From positions 1,364,001-1,428,000 of the forward strand of contig CAVPRI010000002.1 of assembly GCA_963707835.1 (NCBI GenBank): a DNA stretch of 64,000 nt, written 5' to 3'. Positions within the stretch are counted from its first letter, which is position 1; every line of letters starts with the position of its first letter. Below the pieces are notes generated by a model that did no database searches, was not told the DNA's origin, and was given only the letters and a program-made list of their open reading frames with translations. This document shows, piece after piece, positions 25,066 through 34,102 of the stretch. The position numbers and the translations under genes are program-made. The stretch is from Bog-473 sp963707835. GTDB taxonomy: Bacteria; Actinomycetota; Acidimicrobiia; Acidimicrobiales; RAAP-2.

Positions 25066-26468
25066 TGGCGCCGCGCACGCTCAGCGAGAAGATCTGGGAC
25101 GCCCACGTTGTCCACGCCAAGAAGGGCGAACCGGACCTCCTCTTCATCGACCTCCACCTGGTCCACGAGGTGACCTCACCGCAGGCCTTCGACGGGCTGC
25201 GCATGGCGGGACGCACGGTGCGCCGGCCCGACCTGACCGTGGCCACGGCGGACCACAACGTCCCCACCACCGACATCGACAAGCCGGTGGCCGACCCGGT
25301 CTCGGCGCAACAGCTGCGGGTGCTCGACGACAACACGGCCGAATTCGGGATCACCTGTTTCCCGATGGGCGACCCGAACCAGGGCATCGTGCACGTCATC
25401 GGTCCCGAGCAGGGCTGGACCCAACCGGGTATGACGATCGTGTGCGGTGACAGCCACACATCGACCCACGGCGCGTTCGGCGCCTTGGCCTTCGGCATCG
25501 GCACGAGCGAGGTCGAGCACGTGATGGCCACGCAGACCCTGCCGCAGGTCCGGCCCAAGACAATGGCGGTCACCGTGGAGGGCGAGTTGGCCCCCGGCGT
25601 CACCGCCAAGGACGTCGCCCTGACCATCATCGGGGCCATCGGCACCGGCGGCGGGATCGGGCACGTGATCGAGTACCGGGGATCGGCTATCCGCAACCTC
25701 TCGATGGAAGGCCGCATGACGCTGTGCAACATGTCGATCGAGGGCGGCGCCCGGGCAGGTCTGGTCGCACCCGATGAGACGACCTTCGCCTACCTCAAGG
25801 GGCGTGACCACGCCCCCGAGGGCGACGTCTGGGATGAGGCCCTCGCGTACTGGCGGACCCTGGGCACCGACGAGGGGGCCACCTTCGACAAGGAGGTCGT
25901 GCTCGACGCGGCCGCCATCACGCCCCACATCACCTGGGGTACCAACCCGGCCCAGGTGGCCCCCATCGCCGGTTCGGTACCCGACCCGGCGGCCATGGAG
26001 GATCCCGGGGACCGCGAGGCGGCGCAGCGGGCCCTGGCCTACATGGGTCTCGAGGCCGGCACGCCGATGCGGGAGATCGCCGTCGACACGGTGTTCCTGG
26101 GGAGTTGCACGAACTCGCGTATCGAGGACTTCCGGGCTGCCGCCGCGGTCCTCGCCGGCCGGACCGTGCGGACTGGCCTCCGCGCCCTTGCCGTCCCGGG
26201 TTCGCATCGCGTCAAGGCGCAGGCCGAGGCGGAGGGCCTCGACAAGGTCTTCACGGCAGCCGGATTCGAGTGGCGCGAGCCCGGTTGCTCCATGTGCCTG
26301 GCCATGAATCCCGACAAACTCAGCGTCGGCGAGCGCTGCGCGTCGACCTCGAACCGCAACTTCGAGGGTCGTCAGGGCCGCGGCGGCCGCACCCATCTCG
26401 TGTCGCCCACCGTGGCCGCGGCGACCGCGGTCGCCGGTACGTTCGCCCTCCCGGAGGATCTCGACTGA
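25065..26468 (+). CDS. leuC: 3-isopropylmalate dehydratase large subunit
   Basis: A 467-residue aconitase-family subunit that, with LeuD, isomerises 2- to 3-isopropylmalate and probably also citramalate. Seen are TLSEKIWDAHVV, VATADHNVPTTD, VCGDSHTSTHGAFGALAFGIGTSEVEHVMATQTL, and the [4Fe-4S] ligands in FLGSCTNSRIEDFRAAA and REPGCSMCLAMNPDKL. The end FEGRQGRGGRTHLVSPTVAAATAV is typical. It shares one base with greA and one base with leuD (TGATG at both junctions), so greA-leuC-leuD is a tightly coupled operon. Its Fe-S need links it to the suf genes functionally. Confidence 0.97.
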   Translation: MAPRTLSEKIWDAHVVHAKKGEPDLLFIDLHLVHEVTSPQAFDGLRMAGRTVRRPDLTVATADHNVPTTDIDKPVADPVSAQQLRVLDDNTAEFGITCFPMGDPNQGIVHVIGPEQGWTQPGMTIVCGDSHTSTHGAFGALAFGIGTSEVEHVMATQTLPQVRPKTMAVTVEGELAPGVTAKDVALTIIGAIGTGGGIGHVIEYRGSAIRNLSMEGRMTLCNMSIEGGARAGLVAPDETTFAYLKGRDHAPEGDVWDEALAYWRTLGTDEGATFDKEVVLDAAAITPHITWGTNPAQVAPIAGSVPDPAAMEDPGDREAAQRALAYMGLEAGTPMREIAVDTVFLGSCTNSRIEDFRAAAAVLAGRTVRTGLRALAVPGSHRVKAQAEAEGLDKVFTAAGFEWREPGCSMCLAMNPDKLSVGERCASTSNRNFEGRQGRGGRTHLVSPTVAAATAVAGTFALPEDLD

Positions 26469-27058
26469 TGGAACCCGTGATCGTCGTCACCGGCCGTGCC
26501 GTGCCCCTCGACCGCACCGATGTCGACACCGACCAGATCATCCCCTCGGACTGGCTGAAAAGGGTCGAGCGCACCGGTTTCGGCGCGGGCCTCTTCTCCG
26601 AATGGCGAGACGACAGGAACTTCGTGCTCAACAACCCCGAGTACGCCGGGGCCACCATCCTGGTGGCGGCGCACAACTTCGGGACGGGGTCGTCCCGCGA
26701 GCACGCCGTCTGGGCCCTGATGGACTTCGGGTTCAAAGCAGTGGTTTCGTCGCGTTTCGCCGACATCTTCCGGAACAACTGCACCAAGCAAGGATTGCTC
26801 CCGGTGCAGGTCTCCGAGGAGCTCGACCGGGCCCTTCTCGAGGCCGTGGCGAAGGACCCGGCACTCGAGATCACGATCGACGTCTCACGGGGGACGATCG
26901 AAGCGCCGGCTGCTGGCCTCTCCGGCACCTTCCCCCTCGACGAATTCACTCGGGAGCGCCTGCTCAACGGGTGGGACGACATCGGCCTGTCACTGCGCCA
27001 CGAGGACGAGATCACGGCCTTCGAGCGCCGGCGCCCGGCATTCCTCCCCTCGGCCTGA
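26468..27058 (+). CDS. leuD: 3-isopropylmalate dehydratase small subunit
   Basis: A 196-residue LeuD, normal length, opening VTGRAVPLDRTDVDTDQIIPSDWLKRVERTGFGAGLFSEWR and containing the swivel-domain signature AHNFGTGSSREHAVWALMDFGFKAVVSSRFADIFRNNCTKQGLLPV. It completes the dehydratase with LeuC, whose stop overlaps its ATG by one base. It converges on the acetyltransferase gene with 56 nt between stops; no strong terminator hairpin was seen there. Confidence 0.97.
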   Translation: MEPVIVVTGRAVPLDRTDVDTDQIIPSDWLKRVERTGFGAGLFSEWRDDRNFVLNNPEYAGATILVAAHNFGTGSSREHAVWALMDFGFKAVVSSRFADIFRNNCTKQGLLPVQVSEELDRALLEAVAKDPALEITIDVSRGTIEAPAAGLSGTFPLDEFTRERLLNGWDDIGLSLRHEDEITAFERRRPAFLPSA

Positions 27059-27114
27059 GGGATCGCCCACGGGCGGAGACGGTCAGCGCCGACGCTCAGG
27101 ACGATGCGGTTCGG

Positions 27115-27564
27115 CTACCCCGTGTACCAGCGAAACCGGGTCCAGCCCGCCATGGGGCGGGCGCCGTGGCGCTGGTAGAAGTCCATGGCCGGGGCGTTCC
27201 ACTCCAGCACCTCCCACTCCAGGCGGCCATCGGTCAGGTCGCGGAGGTGCCCGAGGAGGGCCGCACCATGTCCCTGGCGGCGGTACTCGGGTCGGACGTA
27301 GAGGTCTTCGAGCCAGATCCCGGGCCGGCCCAGGAAGGTGGAGAAGGTGCGATACCACAGGGCGTGTCCGGCGAGGCCGCCGTTTCCGTCCTCGACCACC
27401 GAGTCGTACACGATCGCGTCGGGCCCGAAGAGCGCGTGGGCGAGGGCCTCCTCGGTCACCGCCACCTGATCCGAGAGGTTCTCGAATTCGGCGAGCTCCA
27501 GGATCATGGCCACCAGCTCTGGGACGTCTCCCTCGACCGCTGGGCGGATCACCCCTGCGGTCAC
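27115..27564 (-). CDS. GNAT family N-acetyltransferase
   Basis: A 149-residue acetyltransferase resembling diamine (SAT1-like) acetyltransferases: VIRPAVEGDVPELVAMILELAEFENLSDQVAVTEEAL at the start, acetyl-CoA motif A in IWLEDLYVRPEYRRQGHGAALLGHL, and EWEVLEWNAPAMDFYQRHGARPMAGWTRFRW. The GTG at 27564 overlaps the leuA TGA by 4 nt (GTGA), so it is coupled to leuA and should respond to leucine attenuation. A polyamine or amino-group substrate is likely but not shown. Confidence 0.9.
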   Translation of the reverse strand: MTAGVIRPAVEGDVPELVAMILELAEFENLSDQVAVTEEALAHALFGPDAIVYDSVVEDGNGGLAGHALWYRTFSTFLGRPGIWLEDLYVRPEYRRQGHGAALLGHLRDLTDGRLEWEVLEWNAPAMDFYQRHGARPMAGWTRFRWYTG

Positions 27565-29288
27565 CGCGAACGAGCCCGGTTCGCCGCGGAGACGACGGCA
27601 CCGAGCGAGGCGTCGAGGATCGACGAGTCGCGCCCCACGCCCCACCACGTGGTGCCGTCGGGCCCGGCACACTCCACGTAGGCCACCGCCGACGCGCCGG
27701 ACCCTTCCGTCAACGCGTGCTCCGAGTAGTCCTTCACCTCCAGCACGATACCCAGGTCCGACTTGAGGGCGGCCACGAGGGCGTCGATGGGTCCGTTGCC
27801 TTCGCCCGTCACCGTGCGGTGTTGACCGTCGACGAGGATCTGCGCCGTCACGTGGGTGTGGCCCTTCCCGGTCGACACCTCGCTCGTCATCAGGCGCAGC
27901 CCCGCGTCTTCCGGCAGGTAGATCTCCTCGAAGGCCTCGCGTATCTCTCCCGAGCCGATCACGGTCCCAGTCGCCTCGGTGATCTGCTGCACCTTCTTGG
28001 AGAACTCGATCTGCAGGCGGCGAGGAAGGTCGAGGCCGTGATCGGTGTCCATCAGGTACGCCACGCCACCCTTGCCGGACTGGGAGTTGACCTGGATGAT
28101 CGCCTCGTAGGTGCGGCCCGTGTGCTTGGGGTCGATCGGGAGGTAGGGAACCTCCCATTCCTGGTAGTCCTCGCCGATGGCCGCCATCCCCTTCTTGATG
28201 GCGTCCTGGTGCGAACCTGAGAACGCCGTGTACACCAGGTCCCCGGCGTAGGGATGGCGCGGGTGGACCGGCAGGCGGGTGGCGTACTCGGCCACCCGAC
28301 GCACCTTCTCGATGTCACCGAAGTCGAGCGTCGGATCGACGCCCTGCGAGAAGAGGTTCATGGCCAGGGTGACGATGTCGACGTTGCCGGTGCGCTCACC
28401 GTTGCCGAACAGCGTCCCTTCCACCCGGTCGGCGCCGGCCAGCACGGCCAGCTCGGCTGCCGCCACCGCGGTGCCGCGGTCGTTGTGCGGGTGCAGGCTC
28501 AGCACCACCGAGTCCCGCTTCTTGACGGTGCGCCCGAACCACTCGATCACGTCCGCATAGACGTTGGGGCTGTACATCTCGACCGTGGCCGGGAGGTTCA
28601 GGATGATGGGCCGCTCGGGTGTCGGCTCGATCACATCCATGACCGCCTCGCAGATCTCGACGGCGAACTCGGGCTCGGTGCCCGTGAAGCTCTCCGGCGA
28701 GTATTCGTAACGGACCTGGGTGCCGGGGATCTGGTGCTCGTACTTGCGGCAGGTCTCGGCCGCCCGGACGGCGATGTCGACGATCCCACGCTTGTCGAGC
28801 CCGAAGACGACCCGGCGCTGGAGCTCGGAGGTCGAGTTGTAGAAGTGCACGACAGCACGGGACGCTCCGGCGAGCGACTCGAACGTGCGCTCGATCAGCT
28901 CCTGGCGACACTGGACGAGTACCTGGATCTCGACGTCGTCGGGGACGAGATGCTCGTCGATGATGAGGCGCTGGAAGTCGTAGTCGGTCTGGGAGGCCGA
29001 GGGGAAACCGACCTCGATCTCCTTGAAGCCGACGTCGATCAGCGTCTGGAAGAGCGCCAGCTTGCGCTCGGAGTCCATCGGGTCGATGAGGGCCTGGTTC
29101 CCGTCACGCAGGTCGACGCTGGCCCAGCGGGGTGCCCGGGTGAACTGGCGGTCTGCCCAGGTGCGGTCGTGCAGCACCAGGGGCACGTTCGAGTGGTACT
29201 TGTCGAACGGCATGGGCGACGGGTCGCAGGGCAGGGCCAGGCGACCCCGCTCCACGTCGTCACCATTCCCTTTCCGTTCCTCGGTCAT
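27561..29288 (-). CDS. leuA: 2-isopropylmalate synthase
   Basis: A 575-residue LeuA of the actinobacterial type, making 2-isopropylmalate from acetyl-CoA and 2-ketoisovalerate, the committed leucine step. Motifs: PRWASVDLRDGNQALIDPMDSERKL, IEVGFPSASQTDYDF, LHPHNDRGTAVAAAELAVLAGADRVEGTLFGNGERTGNVD, and the C-terminal allosteric domain beginning near LRLMTSEVSTGKGHTHVTAQILVDG. The ATG at 29288 has GGAGG about 9 nt upstream. Control is by the leader at 29383-29521. Its stop overlaps the acetyltransferase start. Confidence 0.97.
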   Translation of the reverse strand: MTEERKGNGDDVERGRLALPCDPSPMPFDKYHSNVPLVLHDRTWADRQFTRAPRWASVDLRDGNQALIDPMDSERKLALFQTLIDVGFKEIEVGFPSASQTDYDFQRLIIDEHLVPDDVEIQVLVQCRQELIERTFESLAGASRAVVHFYNSTSELQRRVVFGLDKRGIVDIAVRAAETCRKYEHQIPGTQVRYEYSPESFTGTEPEFAVEICEAVMDVIEPTPERPIILNLPATVEMYSPNVYADVIEWFGRTVKKRDSVVLSLHPHNDRGTAVAAAELAVLAGADRVEGTLFGNGERTGNVDIVTLAMNLFSQGVDPTLDFGDIEKVRRVAEYATRLPVHPRHPYAGDLVYTAFSGSHQDAIKKGMAAIGEDYQEWEVPYLPIDPKHTGRTYEAIIQVNSQSGKGGVAYLMDTDHGLDLPRRLQIEFSKKVQQITEATGTVIGSGEIREAFEEIYLPEDAGLRLMTSEVSTGKGHTHVTAQILVDGQHRTVTGEGNGPIDALVAALKSDLGIVLEVKDYSEHALTEGSGASAVAYVECAGPDGTTWWGVGRDSSILDASLGAVVSAANRARSR

Positions 29289-29382
29289 CGACCCATTCCT
29301 CCGTTCTTCCCTTCCACTTCCGGCATTGCTCCGGCCTTCTCGTTCCTGCTTCCGCCTCGGCCCATCCGGCCGCTGCCCCAAC

Positions 29383-29413
29383 AAAAAACCCCCTGGCCCT
29401 TCGGCGCAGGAGG
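29383..29413 (-). terminator. attenuator hairpin before leuA
   Basis: Minus-strand CCTCCTGCGC ... GGGCCAGGGGG pairs around a CGAA loop (29413-29389) and is followed by six T residues (29388-29383): a strong intrinsic terminator 95 nt before leuA. A perfect 7-bp hairpin CGAACGC/GCGTTCG with a 6-nt loop (29440-29421) lies between it and the leader peptide, fitting a pause hairpin or antiterminator. Confidence 0.85.
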
Positions 29414-29443
29414 TCGTGGACGAACGCTATGTGGCGTTCGCCG

Positions 29444-29482
29444 TCAGGTAAGCAGCAGGTCCGAAGTCGTGAAAGCCACCAT
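29444..29482 (-). CDS. leuA leader peptide with three tandem leucine codons
   Basis: A 12-codon frame, MVAFTTSDLLLT then TGA, with codons CTG-CTG-CTT just before the end. Three consecutive Leu codons upstream of a terminator and leuA are the classical signature of leucine attenuation. The predicted transcription start from the promoter at 29492-29521 falls only a few bases before the ATG, so the leader is nearly leaderless. Confidence 0.85.
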   Translation of the reverse strand: MVAFTTSDLLLT

Positions 29483-29491
29483 GAAGCGCCA

Positions 29492-29521
29492 ATTGTCGCA
29501 TCGGCCCTCGACGGGCGTCAA
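29492..29521 (-). promoter_or_regulatory. sigma70-like promoter for the leuA leader
   Basis: Minus-strand TTGACG (29521-29516) and GACAAT (29497-29492) with an 18-nt spacer. Both boxes are close to consensus and match the layout of the leuB leader promoter. Transcription would begin about at the leader ATG (29482). Confidence 0.65.
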
Positions 29522-29549
29522 GAGCACCCCCACAGGCTACCGTGGGCCG

Positions 29550-29720
29550 GTGCGCCGTCTGCTGTCCTTCCTCGTACGGGCCGTCCTGGTCCTTGCCGTC
29601 GTGGGCCTCGTCCGGGCCGTGCTGCTCGACCGGGCGCCACGACGCGAGCTCAACGGCGACCAACCGCTCATCGGCAGCCTCGACACCTGGCCCGACGTGC
29701 CCCACAAGCCCCAGGGCTGA
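29550..29720 (+). CDS. small single-pass membrane protein
   Basis: A 56-residue frame from GTG 29550: RRLLSFLVRAVLVLAVVGLVRAVLL is a single membrane segment, followed by a short polar tail with GDQPLIGSLDTWPDVPHKPQG. An earlier ATG at 29481 would add 23 residues but would lie inside the leuA leader. No family is known to me; small proteins of this type are common in actinobacteria. It converges on serA with 15 nt between stops. Confidence 0.55.
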   Translation: MRRLLSFLVRAVLVLAVVGLVRAVLLDRAPRRELNGDQPLIGSLDTWPDVPHKPQG

Positions 29721-29735
29721 GCATCCGGCTCGGGT

Positions 29736-31307
29736 TCAGATGGTGACCCGGTGCAGGTCGAGGATGCCCTCGTCCCCGCGCAGTTGCTCCACAACGCGGT
29801 CCGGTGCCGGCGTGGTGGTCGAGATCACCATCATCGCCGTCGAGGACTCGGGGCTCGGGCCCACCGCCATGGAGGAGATAGACACGCCGGCGGCGCCGAG
29901 CGCCGTCCCGACGATCCCGATCACACCGGGTCGGTCGTCGTTGCGCACGACGAGCATGTGGGTGGACGGCGGCACCTCGACGACGTGATCGTCGACCATC
30001 ACGATGCGCGGCTCGGCGTGCAGACCCGTGGTGATCAGCGTCCCGGCCACCGAATGGCTCCCCGAACGCAAGGTCACGAGTGCCTTGTAGTCGTGTGAGG
30101 TGGCCGTCGAGGACTCGCGGACCTGGAGGCCCCGGCGCTCGGCCAGCTGCGGCGCGTTGACGTAGGAGACGGGCTCCTCGGTCGAGCCACCGAAGATGCC
30201 CTTGAGCACCGAGAGGGTGAGGATGCCGGTGCTCTGCCCCGACAGCTCGCCCTGGTACTCGATGTCGATGGCGTCGGGCAGCCCGTCGTGCAGGCCCACG
30301 AAGAAGCGGCCGAGCTGCTCGGCCAACGTCATGAACGAGCGCACGGTGTCGGAGACGTCCCTGGCGTCCACGTTGACGGCGTAGGGGACGAAGTCGCCGG
30401 CGAGGGCCAGCAGGACCTGCTCGGCGATGGTCACGCCGGCCTTGTCCTGTGCCTCCTCGGTCGAGGCCCCCAGGTGGGGCGAGACCACCACACCCGGCAG
30501 CTCGAAGAGGGGGGATTCGGTGCACGGCTCCTTGGCGAACACGTCGAGGCCGGCACCAGCGACGATGCCGTCGCGGATGGCGTCGGCCAGGGCCTCCTCG
30601 TCGACGATCCCCCCCCGGGCGGTGTTGACGATGCGGATGCCCGGCTTGGCCTTGGCCAGCAGGTCGCGCCCGAACAGCCCCAGGGTCTCGGGGGTCTTGG
30701 GAGTGTGGATGGTCACGAAGTCGGCCTCGGCCACCAGCTCCTCGATGCTGACCAGGCGCACACCCATGGCCCGGGCGCGCTCGGCAGAGACGAAGGGGTC
30801 GTAGCCGATCAGCTCCATCCCGAAGGCGTGGGCCCGCTGGGCCACGAGCGAGCCCGCCCGACCCAGGCCGACCACACCGAGGACCTTGCCGTGGAGCTCG
30901 ACGCCCTCCCACTTGGAGCGCTCCCAACGGCCGTCGACCAGCGCGGCGTGCGCCTGGGGGATGTTGCGGGCCTGGGCGAGCAGCAACGCCATGGCCTGCT
31001 CAGCCACCGAGAGGATGTTGGAGGTAGGTGCGTTGACCACCATCACGCCCCGGGAGGTCGCCGCGGCGACGTCGACGTTGTCGAGCCCCACGCCGGCCCG
31101 CCCGACGACGGCGAGCGTGGTCCCGGCGGCGAGCACGTCGGCGGTCACCTGGGTGGCCGAGCGGATGATCAACGCGTGGGCGCCGGCCACCGCCTCGAGC
31201 AGCTCCTCGGGGCTCAGTCCCTCGCGCACGTCGACCTCGTGGCCAGCGTCGGCCAGCAGGTCGAGCCCGCTCTTGGCGATCTTCTCCGTTACCAGTACCC
31301 GTGCCAC
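29736..31307 (-). CDS. serA: D-3-phosphoglycerate dehydrogenase, long form
   Basis: A 523-residue SerA with all three domains of the long (mycobacterial) type. The catalytic and NAD domains carry VLVTEKIAKSGLDLLADAGHEVDV, VGRAGVGLDNVDVAAATSRGV, GVVGLGRAGSLVAQRAHAFGMELIGYDP, VNTARGGIVDEEAL, GAGLDVFAKEPCTESPLFELPGVVVSPHLGASTEEAQ. The intervening ASB domain (from about residue 315) precedes the C-terminal ACT domain HMLVVRNDDRPGVIGIVGTALGAAGVSISSMAVG, which binds serine for feedback. First step of serine synthesis. serC lies 1.3 kb upstream on the other strand. Confidence 0.97.
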   Translation of the reverse strand: MARVLVTEKIAKSGLDLLADAGHEVDVREGLSPEELLEAVAGAHALIIRSATQVTADVLAAGTTLAVVGRAGVGLDNVDVAAATSRGVMVVNAPTSNILSVAEQAMALLLAQARNIPQAHAALVDGRWERSKWEGVELHGKVLGVVGLGRAGSLVAQRAHAFGMELIGYDPFVSAERARAMGVRLVSIEELVAEADFVTIHTPKTPETLGLFGRDLLAKAKPGIRIVNTARGGIVDEEALADAIRDGIVAGAGLDVFAKEPCTESPLFELPGVVVSPHLGASTEEAQDKAGVTIAEQVLLALAGDFVPYAVNVDARDVSDTVRSFMTLAEQLGRFFVGLHDGLPDAIDIEYQGELSGQSTGILTLSVLKGIFGGSTEEPVSYVNAPQLAERRGLQVRESSTATSHDYKALVTLRSGSHSVAGTLITTGLHAEPRIVMVDDHVVEVPPSTHMLVVRNDDRPGVIGIVGTALGAAGVSISSMAVGPSPESSTAMMVISTTTPAPDRVVEQLRGDEGILDLHRVTI

Positions 31308-31405
31308 CGCGGTGGTCTCCTCACTCCCCCCGCTCGAACTCCCCGCCCCCGGTCGGGGCGGCGGCCACGCCGCCGCCCGTCAGTTCCCTGCGGTCTCCCG
31401 CCCGG

Positions 31406-32617
<1,212 letters not shown>

Positions 32618-32642
32618 GGATTCGGAGGGCGTCACGGGTGTC

Positions 32643-33800
32643 ATGATCTCATACGTGCCAGACACCCCCGACATCACGATTCCCGCAGAGCTCCTGCCCG
32701 CAGACGGCCGGTTCGGGTCGGGCCCCTCCAAGGTCCGGCCGGCACAGATCGAGGCGCTCACCGAGGTGGCGACCACCTATCTGGGCACCAGCCACCGGCA
32801 GAAGACCGTCAAGTCGCAGGTCGGCCGCGTCCGCGCCGGGCTGCGCGACCTCTTCTCCCTCCCCGAGGGCTACGAGGTCGTCCTGGGCAACGGCGGCACC
32901 ACCTGCTTCTGGGACGCGGCCACCTTCGGGCTCATCGAGGCCCAGAGCCAGCACCTCAGCTTCGGCGAGTTCTCCTCCAAGTTCGCCGGCTGCGCCAAAT
33001 CGGCGCCGCACCTGAAGGACCCCCAGGTGATCGAGTCGGTGCCGGGCACCCGGCCCCGCGCCGTGGCTGATGCCACCGTCGACCTCTACGCGCTCACCCA
33101 CAACGAGACCTCGACCGGCGTGTCCATGACCATCGAGCGCCCCCAGGGTGCCGCGCTCCCCGACAACGGCGGTGGGTTGGTCGCCGTCGACGGCACCTCG
33201 GCGGCCGGTGGGCTGCGGGTCGACCCCGCCCAGTTCGACGCGTACTACCTGGCCCCGCAGAAGTGCTTCGCCAGCGACGGCGGGCTGTGGATCGCCCTCC
33301 TCTCCCCCGCCGCCCTCGAGCGGGTGGACCGGATCGCTGCCTCGGGCCGGTGGATCCCCGCCTTCTTGGACCTCAAGACGGCGGTCGACAACTCCAGGCT
33401 GGACCAGACCTACAACACGCCGGCGCTGGCCACCATCTTCCTGCTGGCCGAGCAGCTCGACTGGATGAACGCCCACGGTGGCCTCGAGTGGACCGCCTCA
33501 CGCTGCGACCGTTCGGCCGAGATCCTCTACACCTGGGCCGAGCAGTCGGGGTTCGCCCGGCCCTTCGTGGAGAACCCGGCCGATCGCAGCCACGTGGTGG
33601 GCACCATCGACTTCGTCGACGCGGTCGACGCGGCTGCCGTGGCTGCCGTGCTGAGGTCCAACGGCATCGTCGACACCGAGCCCTACCGCAAGCTGGGGCG
33701 CAACCAGCTGCGCATCGCCATGTTCCCGGCCATAGAGCCCGACGACGTGGCCTCGCTATGCGCCTGCATCACCCACGTGGTGGGGGCGCTGGCGAACTGA
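32643..33800 (+). CDS. serC: phosphoserine transaminase, mycobacterial type
   Basis: A 385-residue SerC converting 3-phosphohydroxypyruvate to phosphoserine, step two of serine synthesis. Seen: ITIPAELLPADGRFGSGPSKVRPAQIEAL, LGTSHRQKTVKSQVGRVRAGLRDLFSLPEGYEVVLGNGGTTCFWDAA, YALTHNETSTGVSM, the PLP lysine in YYLAPQKCFASDGGLW, and GRNQLRIAMFPAIEPDDV. It belongs to the actinobacterial branch rather than the E. coli branch. A GTG at 32655 is an alternative start; neither has a good ribosome site, and a CATGAT lies 8-13 nt before that GTG, so a leaderless mRNA is possible. Confidence 0.95.
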   Translation: MISYVPDTPDITIPAELLPADGRFGSGPSKVRPAQIEALTEVATTYLGTSHRQKTVKSQVGRVRAGLRDLFSLPEGYEVVLGNGGTTCFWDAATFGLIEAQSQHLSFGEFSSKFAGCAKSAPHLKDPQVIESVPGTRPRAVADATVDLYALTHNETSTGVSMTIERPQGAALPDNGGGLVAVDGTSAAGGLRVDPAQFDAYYLAPQKCFASDGGLWIALLSPAALERVDRIAASGRWIPAFLDLKTAVDNSRLDQTYNTPALATIFLLAEQLDWMNAHGGLEWTASRCDRSAEILYTWAEQSGFARPFVENPADRSHVVGTIDFVDAVDAAAVAAVLRSNGIVDTEPYRKLGRNQLRIAMFPAIEPDDVASLCACITHVVGALAN

Positions 33801-33814
33801 GCGCCGCGTCGGGG

Positions 33815-34084
33815 CTACCCCGACGGCGCCGACGCCTTGGTGGCGCGGATCCGGCGCAGCGGTGGCAGGGTGGGCGGCGGCTGGCGGCGGGGTGGCAGGG
33901 TGGCAAGAAGCTCCCTGGTGGACGCGGCGATCTCGCTCACGGCGTGCTCGAAGGCCTCGGCGGTGGCGTCGGAGGTGGACTGCACACCGCTGACCTTGCG
34001 GACGTACTGGCGGGCCGCCGCCTCGATCTCCTCGTCGGTGGCCACGGGCTCGAGACCGCGCAAAGTGGTGATGTTCCGGCACAT
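33815..34084 (-). CDS. DUF2277 family protein
   Basis: An 89-residue protein beginning MCRNITTLRGLEPVATDEEIEAAARQYVRKVSGVQ and continuing DATAEAFEHAVSEIAASTRELLATL, the full DUF2277 signature with its invariant N-terminal Cys-Arg-Asn. The last 20 residues are Pro/Arg-rich and variable. Function is unknown. It converges on serC with 14 nt between stops. Confidence 0.9.
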   Translation of the reverse strand: MCRNITTLRGLEPVATDEEIEAAARQYVRKVSGVQSTSDATAEAFEHAVSEIAASTRELLATLPPRRQPPPTLPPLRRIRATKASAPSG

Positions 34085-34102
34085 GCCCCCACCGTAGGGG
34101 CG

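Noticed and set aside
31340..31390. GC-rich hairpins between the aspB-like gene and serA
   Set aside because: GGCGGCG/CGCCGCC can pair, but there is no U-tract and such runs are frequent by chance in this GC-rich DNA.
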